From Cellvibrionaceae bacterium (GTDB taxonomy: Bacteria; Pseudomonadota; Gammaproteobacteria; Pseudomonadales; Cellvibrionaceae): a stretch of 64,000 bases of DNA. Under the pieces are notes generated by a model. It was not told the origin of the DNA and made no database searches. It saw only the letters and a program-made list of their open reading frames with translations. Shown here piece after piece: positions 6,459 through 14,954 of this stretch. The position numbers were made by a program, and so were the translations under genes. Location of the stretch: assembly GCA_021151695.1 (NCBI GenBank), contig JAGKWU010000005.1, positions 1 through 64,000 of the forward strand. The letters run 5' to 3'. Positions within the stretch are counted from its first letter, which is position 1; every line of letters starts with the position of its first letter.

Positions 6459-9233
6459 TTAGTTGCACACACTGCCCGTCACTACAGGCACCTGAGCACT
6501 ACTGCTGCCTTTAGTCCCCTGTACACCAAACTCCGCAGATTGTCCTGGCTGGATAGCGCCGTTCCAGCCCAGGTTGGTTGCGCTATAGGGATTGCTGCCG
6601 GTTACTGTGGCGTTCCAGCTGCTGGTAACGGCTGAGCCGTCGCTGTAGCTCCAACTCAAATTCCAGCCGTTAATTGCCGTAGTGCCATTGTTGGTAACGC
6701 GAATGGTGGCAGTGAAGCCGGTGTTCCATTCGTTGCTGACAATGTACTGGCATTTGCTGCCGCCCACTGCGCTACTGCTCGACGAACTCACTGAACTGCT
6801 GGTTTTTACCGAGCTGCTGGTGGAAGTTGCAACGCTCGAGGATGTTGAGGTTGCGACGGAAGACGAGCTGCTGGTTTTTACGCTGGATGAGCTTGAAGTC
6901 GCAACAGAACTTGATGTGCTTGTGACAGCGGAGCTTGTGCTGCTGGATGTGACTGTTCCCACAATGCCGTAAGGCGCTGGTTGCGCGGCGCAGGTGCTAC
7001 GGGCAATACAGCTTTTACCATTTTCATAACCCCAGCCACTGGTCGTAGTTACACAGAGTGGATAAAGCTGGCCGTACCAGTTGCACTGTTCGCCACTAAT
7101 AACCGAGCTGCTCGACGAAGACGTAGAGCTGCTGGTTTTCATGCTCGATGAGGTCGACGTCGCAGCCGAGCTGGTACTGCTGGAGGTGCTGGTTTTGCTT
7201 GACGAAGCGCTGGTCGCAACGCTGCTTGAGGTAGAGGTTCTGCTGCTGGTGGCAGAAGAGGTTGTGCCAGTGCGCGATGGCTCTACACCGGAGATCAATC
7301 CTTCACTGCCGTAAATCGCAATTTTGTTGGTGGTGAGGCCGTAATTTTCTGTGGTAGTGGCGTAAGCGGGATCCCATGAAGGATCGTTGCTGTTATCCCA
7401 CTCCGCCGCCGTTGAGGTGGTAGGCAGGGATACGCGGAACTGCACCTCGCGGCGATGCTCGGATTGGCCACCGGGGAAAATCACATCCTTGGCGAAGCTG
7501 ATTTCCACATAGTAGATATTGCCCGACCATTGTTTCAGCTGGGAAATGTCCGACGCTTGCGAATAGCCAGAGGTTACGCTCAGGTCACTCACCTTGTAGC
7601 CAGCGGCGAAGACTTCGCTCAAATCGTAGAAGTAGCGGATGTAGAGATCCGTGCGGCCTTTAGCAGGTGTAGTTGAATGGTTCTGGATAACCGCTTTGAT
7701 TTCAATATGGCGCGGGCCTGAAGAGTTTACCTTGGCACCTACCAGGTACTCGTCCGGTTGCGCGACTTCTGCGGGTGGGAAGACGCTGTCGGGCAAGGCG
7801 GGGCCGCCATATTGGCCAAACAGGATGGCCGTGGCGCTGGTGAAGCCAGCGTTGTAGTCGGTAGCTACTTCGTTAAGTACGTAGTTGCCGCGGTCTTCAA
7901 CATAGTCGGTATCTGCCGCCGGGCCGCCTACTACCGCACCGTAAAGCACGTGACGTTGTTGTGCCGGGGTTTTCATGTCATCCGCCCAAGAGCCGTGGGA
8001 GGTGCGGTGGTGGACATTGATCGGGAAATCTTTACCGAAGCCCACAACATAACTGCGGTTGGCCGGGTTGTCGCCCAGGATATAGTCGATCTGTTTTTTG
8101 CCGAAATCGTGGTAGCGCGCATAGAGCGGGTTGGTAGTGCCCAGCTTGTCAGCATAGTAGAGCGCCAGCAGCGCTGTGTTGGCGGCGTAGCGGTTAACGC
8201 CCCAGCCGGATGAATCCACCACTATGATGCCGCCCGGCGTGCGCTTGCCGGCACCCACGCTCCAGTAGTCCAGATGGCGCTGGATATCCTGGTGGTAGCG
8301 AGTGTCGCCCACCAGGCCCGCCATGAGTGCGTAAACGCCGTAGGCTTTGTCATTCCAGCTCTGGGCCCATTTGTAGATGGGGGTGGTGCTCTGGCTCTCG
8401 GTGCCCATTTTGTCGTAATAGGTTTTGGCCTTGGTCAGATAGGCGCTGTCGCCGGTGGCGCGCCAGAGCCAGATAGCGCTCCAGGTCAGCTCGTCCCAGT
8501 AAACCCCGTAGTTAGAGTTGTAAAACGCTTGGGAATCTTTAATACAGTTGGAGTAGCTGTTCTCTGAGCCATTGGTGCCTTTGGTGGCCTCGGCAAAATC
8601 AAACAATTGCTTGGCATGAGTTAGCAAAGTGGCTGCGTAGGTGGCGTCAGTGGGTTTGAAGGCCATGGAAGAGGCGGCCATAGCGGCGGCGGTTTCTGCA
8701 GCCAGGTCAACACCCGGGCAGGTTGAGCTGATTTTCATGGATACACGGGAGGCGGGAATCTTGTAGTGCATCACTTCCGCCGGACCCCAGAAGGTATGGT
8801 CTTGCGAACCCACGCCCACTTGGCCATAAAGCTCGTTGGGCGCCGAATGCGCCTTGATGAAATAGTCGTTCACAAAGCGCAGGTTGTTGAGCATGTAGGT
8901 CAACTGGCCGGAGTTGGCATAGGCATCGCGATAGTCCACCAGGCCCCAGGCCAACAAGCTCGCGGAGCCAGCCATGGGGAAGCCGAATTTCACATGGTCA
9001 CCCGCATCAAACCAGCCGCCGCGCAGGTCGACGCCTACGTCATTGCCGTCAGTGGGGGTGGCGTCGGCGCGCCAGGGCACACGGTTGGTGGCGGGTTTTG
9101 GGCCGGCCTGTTGTGCTTCGTAAAAGTAGATGGATTTTTGCAGGGCTTCGCCGTAGTTAAAGGTGGCGGCTTGCACCAGATTTACGGTGCTGGCGCAGAC
9201 GGCAAGACTGAGCAATGATCTAAAAAGTTTCAC
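6459..9233 (-). CDS. Secreted GH9 endoglucanase with CBM3, CBM10 and CBM2
   Basis: A 924-residue modular cellulase that hydrolyses beta-1,4-glucan outside the cell. Order: signal peptide (1-22, ending NLVQA); GH9 catalytic domain about 25-480 with the Asp pair in GGWFDAGDHVKFG (Asp76, Asp79), the substrate-binding HHRTSHGSW, and the acid Glu455 in NEVATDYNAG; a CBM3c-like module about 490-640; serine/threonine linker about 654-711; CBM10 about 713-755 (CNWYGQLYPLC...CAAQ); second serine linker about 761-819; CBM2 about 826-924 ending in Cys. GH9-CBM3c is the arrangement of processive endoglucanases. The domain set and signal peptide resemble the Cellvibrio japonicus GH9 cellulases, but I cannot say which paralogue. 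The start is GTG at 9233, behind GAGGAA. Single gene with its own terminator. Confidence 0.95.
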   Translation of the reverse strand: MKLFRSLLSLAVCASTVNLVQAATFNYGEALQKSIYFYEAQQAGPKPATNRVPWRADATPTDGNDVGVDLRGGWFDAGDHVKFGFPMAGSASLLAWGLVDYRDAYANSGQLTYMLNNLRFVNDYFIKAHSAPNELYGQVGVGSQDHTFWGPAEVMHYKIPASRVSMKISSTCPGVDLAAETAAAMAASSMAFKPTDATYAATLLTHAKQLFDFAEATKGTNGSENSYSNCIKDSQAFYNSNYGVYWDELTWSAIWLWRATGDSAYLTKAKTYYDKMGTESQSTTPIYKWAQSWNDKAYGVYALMAGLVGDTRYHQDIQRHLDYWSVGAGKRTPGGIIVVDSSGWGVNRYAANTALLALYYADKLGTTNPLYARYHDFGKKQIDYILGDNPANRSYVVGFGKDFPINVHHRTSHGSWADDMKTPAQQRHVLYGAVVGGPAADTDYVEDRGNYVLNEVATDYNAGFTSATAILFGQYGGPALPDSVFPPAEVAQPDEYLVGAKVNSSGPRHIEIKAVIQNHSTTPAKGRTDLYIRYFYDLSEVFAAGYKVSDLSVTSGYSQASDISQLKQWSGNIYYVEISFAKDVIFPGGQSEHRREVQFRVSLPTTSTAAEWDNSNDPSWDPAYATTTENYGLTTNKIAIYGSEGLISGVEPSRTGTTSSATSSRTSTSSSVATSASSSKTSTSSSTSSAATSTSSSMKTSSSTSSSSSSVISGEQCNWYGQLYPLCVTTTSGWGYENGKSCIARSTCAAQPAPYGIVGTVTSSSTSSAVTSTSSSVATSSSSSVKTSSSSSVATSTSSSVATSTSSSVKTSSSVSSSSSSAVGGSKCQYIVSNEWNTGFTATIRVTNNGTTAINGWNLSWSYSDGSAVTSSWNATVTGSNPYSATNLGWNGAIQPGQSAEFGVQGTKGSSSAQVPVVTGSVCN

Positions 9234-9278
9234 TGTGGAATTCCTCGTTCGTTATTGTTAAGCAGGGCTGTTGTTGGA

Positions 9279-9296
9279 AGCAGGATTGATCCTGCT
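9279..9296 (-). promoter_or_regulatory. Inverted repeat upstream of the cellulase gene
   Basis: AGCAGGAT-TG-ATCCTGCT is a perfect 8-bp inverted repeat 46-63 bp upstream of the cellulase start, a position fit for an operator or a leader hairpin. The rest of the 345-bp gap 9234-9578 shows no coding sequence that I can support and no clear terminator for the minus-strand gene ending at 9579. Confidence 0.4.
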
Positions 9297-9578
9297 GCTA
9301 GGCGAAGCGCGATACCGTTACTGGTTACGAGGAAAAAGCCAATGCAATAGCGCAATTGCCTACAGGGTTGCGGGCAAAAAAACGAAAAACATTGCATGAA
9401 GAAACAGGCTGGTGGTCCTTAAGCCAAGCAAACGGACATCAGCGGTTGATGGTTACCGACACAGGTGCGGTAAAAGTCTTGGAATTTATAGTGATGGTGA
9501 CTATCTCTCGGTGGGCAAACTTACTCTCTTGTTGGGGATTTGGCAAAACATCATGATGAAAATGGGGACAAAATCTCG

Positions 9579-10574
9579 CTATTTAATGCTCAGGGGATCC
9601 ATCAAATAGTTGGTATAGGTCTCGGAAAAGTCTGTGTCATAAGGGGTTTGTAGATAGAAAAAGCGGCGCTGGTTGAGTTTGGCAAACACAATATCGTCGT
9701 GAAAGTACTGTAAAAATAGCTGTTTGAGAGTGCCATCCTGCTGGGCTATGCGCAGCCCTTCTTCAATGCGCTTCATGGCGGGGCGGCTGCTCTTGTTAAA
9801 GTAAATGGAGTAGCGCATGGGGTACACCAGCACAAAAGTCTCGTCGTATTGCAGGTTGCCGAGATATTTAAACTCTGTGTATTCCTGCTTAAGTTCACTG
9901 ATCCCGCGGCACAGCAAATCCGCGCGGCCACTGATCACCATTTTGAATAACCCCGGGTAAGTGCCTACCTCCTGCACGGTAAACCCGTTGTGGCGGAGTA
10001 TGGATACATCCGGCCAGTTGGTGCCTTGGGCGATAATGAATTGGCGTAAATCGGTCAGGCTTTTGGCCGCTGCTACGCGCTCTTTGGCCTGGGGGCTGAC
10101 AAAGCAGATGCGATAACCAAGCAGGCCCTGGTCAATGGGAAAGTCCACTGGCTCCAGATTCTCCCTGCCCAATATTTCTATGTTTACGCCACCTGGGAAA
10201 AAGTAGTTGGGCCAGGTATCCCGTTTGAGTTCGTAAATAGCGCGTGCAACGCTCAGGTACTGGGGGATATGGGCAATCCGGAAGTTGCCATATTGCGCAC
10301 GGGTTTTTTCCAGTGCCAGTTTGATAATGGCGAGTGGATAGTTAAGGCGTTGGTCGGCCGGGTCTTCAACGGGCGTGTAGTTGATCACCAGCTCGTCGCT
10401 CGTCGCTTGGCTCGCCGGTGTTGCGGCTATGGCTGGCAGGCTTGCCGCCAGGCACAGCGTAACTTTTGCCAAGCGCGGCGTAACTTTTGCCAAGCACAAC
10501 GTAACTTGCGCCAGGGGCATTGCCCAATGACAAGCTAAAGGCTTTATCCAGCGGCAAAATGGGCTCATGGTCAT
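9579..10574 (-). CDS. Periplasmic solute-binding-like protein (SBP_bac_3 type)
   Basis: A 331-residue protein related to the extracellular solute-binding family 3. The mature part starts near DELVINYTPVEDPADQRLNYP. It has a family-like C-terminal run (MKRIEEGLRIAQQDGTLKQL, FLQYFHDD) and a central GRADLLCRGISELKQEY that matches the hinge region of these proteins. No transporter genes are nearby, so it may be a sensor or orphan binding protein rather than part of an ABC importer; such orphans are common in this group. The N terminus is odd: the hydrophobic leader holds three copies of a 7-residue unit (L-A-K/Q-V-T-x-x) encoded by a 21-bp tandem repeat. No good ribosome site is seen before the ATG at 10574, so the start is uncertain. 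Confidence 0.7.
   Translation of the reverse strand: MTMSPFCRWIKPLACHWAMPLAQVTLCLAKVTPRLAKVTLCLAASLPAIAATPASQATSDELVINYTPVEDPADQRLNYPLAIIKLALEKTRAQYGNFRIAHIPQYLSVARAIYELKRDTWPNYFFPGGVNIEILGRENLEPVDFPIDQGLLGYRICFVSPQAKERVAAAKSLTDLRQFIIAQGTNWPDVSILRHNGFTVQEVGTYPGLFKMVISGRADLLCRGISELKQEYTEFKYLGNLQYDETFVLVYPMRYSIYFNKSSRPAMKRIEEGLRIAQQDGTLKQLFLQYFHDDIVFAKLNQRRFFYLQTPYDTDFSETYTNYLMDPLSIK
10458..10520 (-). repeat. 21-bp tandem repeat inside the leader of the binding-protein gene
   Basis: Three direct copies of a 21-bp unit begin at 10458, 10479 and 10500, each opening CGTAACTT; the first two are nearly identical and the third is degenerate. The period is a multiple of three, so copy-number change would add or remove 7 residues from the signal peptide without a frameshift. 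Confidence 0.8.
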
Positions 10575-10670
10575 CAGTGCAAGCAGGGAGTTGGTCTGTT
10601 AAATATAGCAGTTGCAGATAATCTGCCGGGGTTAAAAGTGCGATGGCGGACAACCGCTGCACGGTTTTTC

Positions 10671-10679
10671 TGGTAAACT
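10671..10679 (+). promoter_or_regulatory. Possible extended -10 promoter of pyrH
   Basis: TGGTAAACT fits the extended -10 form TGnTAnAnT. No good -35 is seen 17 bp upstream. It would give a leader of about 60 nt before the pyrH ATG. Confidence 0.35.
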
Positions 10680-10747
10680 GCGCCGATTTTTTTGAGCCTT
10701 GGCCGGGTGCCGGGGCAAAGGCTTAACCTATTGTTTGGAGAGCATTT

Positions 10748-11488
10748 ATGGCTAACCCAAGGGACAAAAAGTACAAACGCATCCTGCTCAAGCTGAGCGG
10801 CGAGGAGCTGATGGGAACCGAGGGCTTTGGTATCGACCCCAAAGTGCTCGACAAGATGGCCCTGGAGATTGGCCAGCTAGTGGGAATAGGTGTGCAAGTC
10901 GGCCTCGTGATTGGCGGTGGCAACCTGTTCCGCGGCGCGCAACTGAGTGCTGCCGGCCTCGACCGCGTCACCGGCGATCACATGGGCATGCTGGCGACAG
11001 TGATGAACGCCCTGGCCATGCGCGACGCCCTGGAGCGCTCCAATATTTCCTCCCGCGTTATGTCTGCTATCCCCATGAGTGGCATTGTTGAACACTATGA
11101 TCGCCGTCGCGCTATCCGCTTCCTCAATGCAGGCGAAGTAGTGATTTTCTCCGCCGGTACCGGCAACCCTTTCTTCACCACCGATTCCGCCGCTTGCTTG
11201 CGCGGTATCGAAGTGGATGCTGATATAGTACTCAAAGCTACCAAGGTAGACGGTGTCTATACCGCCGACCCCAAAAAAGATCCAACCGCGACCAAGTACG
11301 ACCGTTTGTCTTACGACGAAGCCCTGGAGAAAAAATTAGGCGTAATGGATCTGACGGCCATCTGCTTGTGCCGCGACCACGCCATGCCAGTACGTGTGTT
11401 CCGTATGAATAAAACCGGAGCATTATTGAATATTGTTGTGGGCAGCAACGAAGGCACGCTTATCGAAGAGGAAACAAGCCATGATTAA
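10748..11488 (+). CDS. pyrH: UMP kinase
   Basis: Hexameric bacterial UMP kinase (amino-acid-kinase fold), which phosphorylates UMP to UDP in pyrimidine synthesis. The 246-residue product (241 in E. coli) shows the phosphate-binding KRILLKLSGEEL, the glycine-rich VIGGGNLFRGA and the DHMGMLATVMNALAM segment. The ATG at 10748 follows TTTGGAGAGCATTT. Its last 8 bases overlap frr, so the two are translationally coupled. Confidence 0.98.
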   Translation: MANPRDKKYKRILLKLSGEELMGTEGFGIDPKVLDKMALEIGQLVGIGVQVGLVIGGGNLFRGAQLSAAGLDRVTGDHMGMLATVMNALAMRDALERSNISSRVMSAIPMSGIVEHYDRRRAIRFLNAGEVVIFSAGTGNPFFTTDSAACLRGIEVDADIVLKATKVDGVYTADPKKDPTATKYDRLSYDEALEKKLGVMDLTAICLCRDHAMPVRVFRMNKTGALLNIVVGSNEGTLIEEETSHD

Positions 11489-12038
11489 TGACATTAAAAA
11501 AGATGCTGAAAACCGCATGAAAAAAGCGATTGAAGCTCTAGGTAACAATTTCAATAAAATCCGCACCGGCCGCGCTCACCCGAGCTTGCTCGACGGCATT
11601 ATGGTGTCCTACTACGGCACACCAACACCCTTGAGCCAAGTGGCCAACATTAACGTGGAAGACGCTCGCACCCTGTCTGTTAGCCCTTGGGAGCGTAACC
11701 TGGTGCCTGAAATTGAAAAGGCGATCATGAAGTCGGATCTGGGTCTTAACCCATCCACCAACGGCGGCCTTATTCGTATCCCGCTGCCCATGTTGACGGA
11801 AGAAACCCGTAAAAACTTTATCAAGCAAGCGCGCGCTGAAGCTGAAAACGGCCGCGTTGCTGTGCGCAATGTACGCCGCGACGTGCTGGGTGATGTGAAA
11901 GCCCTGTTGAAAGACAAAGCGATTGGCGAGGACGACGATCGCAAAGCGCAGGACGATATCCAGAAGATCACCGACAAATACATTGCTGAAGTGGATAAGG
12001 CCCTGGCCGCCAAAGAAACTGATTTGATGGCAATCTAA
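11481..12038 (+). CDS. frr: Ribosome recycling factor
   Basis: RRF splits post-termination ribosomes together with EF-G. The product is 185 residues, as in E. coli, starting MINDIKKDAENRMKKAIEAL, with the conserved NFNKIRTGRAHPSLLDGI and the hinge-near RIPLPMLTEETR. The frame stays open upstream to 11433 inside pyrH, but the ATG at 11481 aligns with family starts and has GAGGAA before it. A strong terminator follows. Confidence 0.98.
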   Translation: MINDIKKDAENRMKKAIEALGNNFNKIRTGRAHPSLLDGIMVSYYGTPTPLSQVANINVEDARTLSVSPWERNLVPEIEKAIMKSDLGLNPSTNGGLIRIPLPMLTEETRKNFIKQARAEAENGRVAVRNVRRDVLGDVKALLKDKAIGEDDDRKAQDDIQKITDKYIAEVDKALAAKETDLMAI

Positions 12039-12050
12039 GCAGTAACCTCA

Positions 12051-12090
12051 GAACTGGCTCGCCAACGATTGGCGAGCCAGTTTGTTTTTG
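12051..12090 (+). terminator. Intrinsic terminator after frr
   Basis: A 13-bp stem (AACTGGCTCGCCA with TGGCGAGCCAGTT) and a 5-nt loop are followed by TTGTTTTTG. This separates pyrH-frr from the uppS-cdsA-dxr run. Confidence 0.9.
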
Positions 12091-12159
12091 TAAAACGACA
12101 AAATATCAACGCTGCAGCAGCAGGGAAACTGCGCATTAGCTGCGGCTCTGGAGAAAACA

Positions 12160-12894
12160 GTGTCTGACAATCAACTTCGCCATGTGGCAATCATCATGGA
12201 CGGCAACAACCGCTGGGCCAAGCAGCGCGGCCTTGCAGGTGTTGCCGGCCATAAAGTGGGTGTTGAACGCATCCGCGATGCCATGACCGCCTGCGAGGAG
12301 TTGGGTATAGAAGTGCTCACAGTATTCGCGTTCAGCAGTGAAAACTGGAAGCGTCCACCGCTGGAAGTGGAAGCGCTCATGTCGCTGTTCCTGCTCTATC
12401 TCAAAAACGAAGCCAAAGCGCTCAAGAAAAAAGGCGTCTGCCTGCGCGTCATTGGCAATCGCAGCCGGTTTAGTCCCTCCATCCAAAAGGCGATTGCAGA
12501 GGCTGAAGAGCTTACCTCCGGTGGCAAAATGACCCTGGTAATTGCCGCTGACTACGGTGGTCGTTGGGACATAGCCCAGGCAGCACAAAAGCTTGCCGTT
12601 GACGTGCGCGAAGGTCGTATGGATGCCAGTGCCATTGATGAAGACTCATTGCACCAATATACCGCTATGGCGGATTTACCACCGCTCGATCTGTTGATCC
12701 GCACCGGTGGTGAAGTGCGTATCAGTAACTTTTTGCTTTGGCAGTGTGCTTACGCTGAACTCTTTTTCAGCGATAAGCTCTGGCCAGATTTCGATGCTGC
12801 CGAACTCAAGTGTGCGGCAGATGCTTTTTACAGCCGCCAACGCCGTTTCGGCCTGACCGGCGATCAAGTGGAGGCGGGAGCCTTAAATGCTTAA
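12160..12894 (+). CDS. uppS: Undecaprenyl diphosphate synthase (cis-prenyltransferase)
   Basis: Makes the C55 lipid carrier for peptidoglycan and surface polysaccharides by adding isopentenyl units to farnesyl diphosphate. The 244-residue product (253 in E. coli) has the catalytic-Asp motif HVAIIMDGNNRWAK, the AFSSENWKRP segment and the C-terminal LIRTGGEVRISNFLLWQ with the conserved Arg residues. The start is the GTG at 12160, behind TGGAGAAAACA. The last 8 bases overlap cdsA, marking an operon. Confidence 0.97.
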   Translation: MSDNQLRHVAIIMDGNNRWAKQRGLAGVAGHKVGVERIRDAMTACEELGIEVLTVFAFSSENWKRPPLEVEALMSLFLLYLKNEAKALKKKGVCLRVIGNRSRFSPSIQKAIAEAEELTSGGKMTLVIAADYGGRWDIAQAAQKLAVDVREGRMDASAIDEDSLHQYTAMADLPPLDLLIRTGGEVRISNFLLWQCAYAELFFSDKLWPDFDAAELKCAADAFYSRQRRFGLTGDQVEAGALNA

Positions 12895-13726
12895 GCAGCG
12901 CGTTATTACCGCCGTAATCCTCACCGCTATTTTTTTAGTCGCTTTGTTTGGCCTGCCTACCGGGATCTTTCCGTTTTTTATTGGCGCCGTGGTGTTAATC
13001 GGTGCCTGGGAGTGGGCGAAGCTATCCAGTTTTGGTGCTACCTGGCAGCGCCTGGTCTATATGGCGGTGATTGCCGGATTAATTGGTGATGTGGGTGTAA
13101 TGGTTGGTGTTTGTTCCATTGACGGCCTCGACCTGGCGATAACCAAGATTGTCATGATGATCGCCTGTGGTTTTTGGGCGGTGGCGCTTTTAATGGTTCA
13201 GGGTTATCCCTCAAGCGCCATCCTCTGGGGGCATACAGTCTTGCGTCTGCTTATGGGCGTTTTTGTATTGGTGCCCACGTGGCTGGCGTTGGTATATGTG
13301 CATGCCCAACCTCAGGGGCCCTGGTTGGTATTGATGATTGCCGCCATAGTGGCGGCGGCGGATACCGGCGGTTACTTTACCGGTCGCAAATTTGGCAAAC
13401 ATAAGCTGGCGCCTTCAGTCAGCCCGGGTAAAACCCTTGAAGGTTTTGCCGGTGGCCTTCTGGCCAATATCCTGCTGGCGGCTTTGGTGGCTTGGCTGAG
13501 CAACAGTAATTTCTGGTTGTTGCTGGCGATTGTGGTTCCTACCAGTCTGGTATCTGTGCTGGGCGATTTGCTGGAGAGTATGGTCAAGCGCCATGCCGGC
13601 GTAAAAGATAGCGGCAGCATATTGCCCGGTCATGGCGGTATTCTGGATCGCGTAGACAGCATCACTGCCGCTGCCCCGGTGTTTGCGCTGGCGCTCCTGT
13701 GCAGTGGCTGGGTATTGGGTCGTTAA
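12887..13726 (+). CDS. cdsA: Phosphatidate cytidylyltransferase
   Basis: Integral inner-membrane enzyme forming CDP-diacylglycerol from phosphatidic acid and CTP, the branch point of phospholipid synthesis. The 279-residue protein (285 in E. coli) has multiple hydrophobic helices from residue 5 on. It carries the family signature near the C terminus (DSGSILPGHGGILDRVDS), preceded by AAADTGGYFTGRKFGKHKL. It overlaps uppS by 8 bases and its stop lies one base before the dxr ATG. Confidence 0.97.
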   Translation: MLKQRVITAVILTAIFLVALFGLPTGIFPFFIGAVVLIGAWEWAKLSSFGATWQRLVYMAVIAGLIGDVGVMVGVCSIDGLDLAITKIVMMIACGFWAVALLMVQGYPSSAILWGHTVLRLLMGVFVLVPTWLALVYVHAQPQGPWLVLMIAAIVAAADTGGYFTGRKFGKHKLAPSVSPGKTLEGFAGGLLANILLAALVAWLSNSNFWLLLAIVVPTSLVSVLGDLLESMVKRHAGVKDSGSILPGHGGILDRVDSITAAAPVFALALLCSGWVLGR

Positions 13727-13727
13727 T

Positions 13728-14930
13728 ATGGCTGTTCAGCACATCCAACAAATAACCGTACTGGGTGCTACTGGTTCTATAGGGGTAAGCACGCTGGACG
13801 TATTGGCGCGCCATCCCGACCGCTACCGTGTTTTCGCGCTGACTGCCGATCGCAAGTGGCAACTGCTCGCCACCCAGTGTTTGCAGCACAATCCCCGCTA
13901 TGCCGTTATCAACGATGCCGCTTCTGCCCAACTGCTGGAGCAGGAATTGCGCCGCCAGGGTTGTGCAACAGAGGTGCTGCAAGGCGAGGGCGCTCTCGCC
14001 GAAGTCGCCGGCCACCCGGATGCACATGTGGTTATGGCAGCTATAGTGGGTGCTGCTGGTTTACTGCCTACCTTGGCGGCGGTAAAGGCCGGCAAAAAAG
14101 TGTTGCTCGCCAACAAAGAGGCGCTTGTGATGGCCGGTGGCCTGTTCACTCGCGCTGTGGCAGAACATGGCGCGACTTTGCTGCCCATCGATAGTGAGCA
14201 CAACGCTATTTTCCAATGCCTGCCTAACCACAGGCCGGATTATCTTGCCCAAGGTCCAGTGAGCTGCGGTGTGCGCAAGATTCTGCTGACTGCGTCTGGT
14301 GGCCCCTTCCGCAACACGCCAGTTTCCGAGCTTAAACATGTCACGCCTGAGCAAGCATGCGCCCATCCTAACTGGAGTATGGGGCAAAAAATTTCGGTGG
14401 ATTCCGCCACTATGCTCAACAAAGGTTTGGAGTTGATTGAGGCTTGCTGGTTGTTCAATGCTCGCCCGCAGCAGGTACAGGTGGTGATTCATCCTCAAAG
14501 TGTTATCCACTCCATGGTGGAATATATTGATGGTTCTGTACTGGCCCAGCTTGGCAATCCCGACATGCGCACACCTATCGCCCACGCCCTGGCCTGGCCG
14601 GAGCGTATCGAATCCGGCGTTGCCAGTCTGGATTTGATTGCCACGGCGCGCCTGGATTTTTCAGCCCCCGATTACGAACGCTTCCCCTGTCTGCGCTTGG
14701 CCCAACAGGCTGCCGAGCGCGGTGCAACTGCACCGACCATTCTTAACGCCGCCAATGAGGTTGCGGTAGCGGCTTTCCTGCAGCGCCGTATCCGTTTTGA
14801 CCAAATTGCGCAGGTAATCGCCGAGGTGTTAGATAAGCAGGAAGTTATTGAACCTGAGTCACTGACGCGGGTCATAGCCACCGATCAATTGGCGCGTGAG
14901 TTAGCCAATGCGGTGATCGCCGCCTTTTAA
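13728..14930 (+). CDS. dxr: 1-deoxy-D-xylulose 5-phosphate reductoisomerase
   Basis: Second step of the MEP isoprenoid pathway, feeding farnesyl diphosphate to uppS; the target of fosmidomycin. The 400-residue product (398 in E. coli) has the NADPH-binding ITVLGATGSIGVSTLDVL, LLANKEALVMAG, the metal and substrate motif LPIDSEHNAIFQCL and the flexible-loop region HPNWSMGQKISVDSATM. The ATG at 13728 lies one base after the cdsA stop; the open frame upstream is inside cdsA. A fosmidomycin-resistance-type exporter gene (fsr) lies about 31 kb away in this window. Confidence 0.98.
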   Translation: MAVQHIQQITVLGATGSIGVSTLDVLARHPDRYRVFALTADRKWQLLATQCLQHNPRYAVINDAASAQLLEQELRRQGCATEVLQGEGALAEVAGHPDAHVVMAAIVGAAGLLPTLAAVKAGKKVLLANKEALVMAGGLFTRAVAEHGATLLPIDSEHNAIFQCLPNHRPDYLAQGPVSCGVRKILLTASGGPFRNTPVSELKHVTPEQACAHPNWSMGQKISVDSATMLNKGLELIEACWLFNARPQQVQVVIHPQSVIHSMVEYIDGSVLAQLGNPDMRTPIAHALAWPERIESGVASLDLIATARLDFSAPDYERFPCLRLAQQAAERGATAPTILNAANEVAVAAFLQRRIRFDQIAQVIAEVLDKQEVIEPESLTRVIATDQLARELANAVIAAF

Positions 14931-14954
14931 AGGCAGCTTTTAGTAGGGGATAGC

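Noticed and set aside
10458..10520. CRISPR-like short repeats
   Set aside because: Three directly joined 21-bp units without spacers, in frame inside a gene; no cas genes anywhere.
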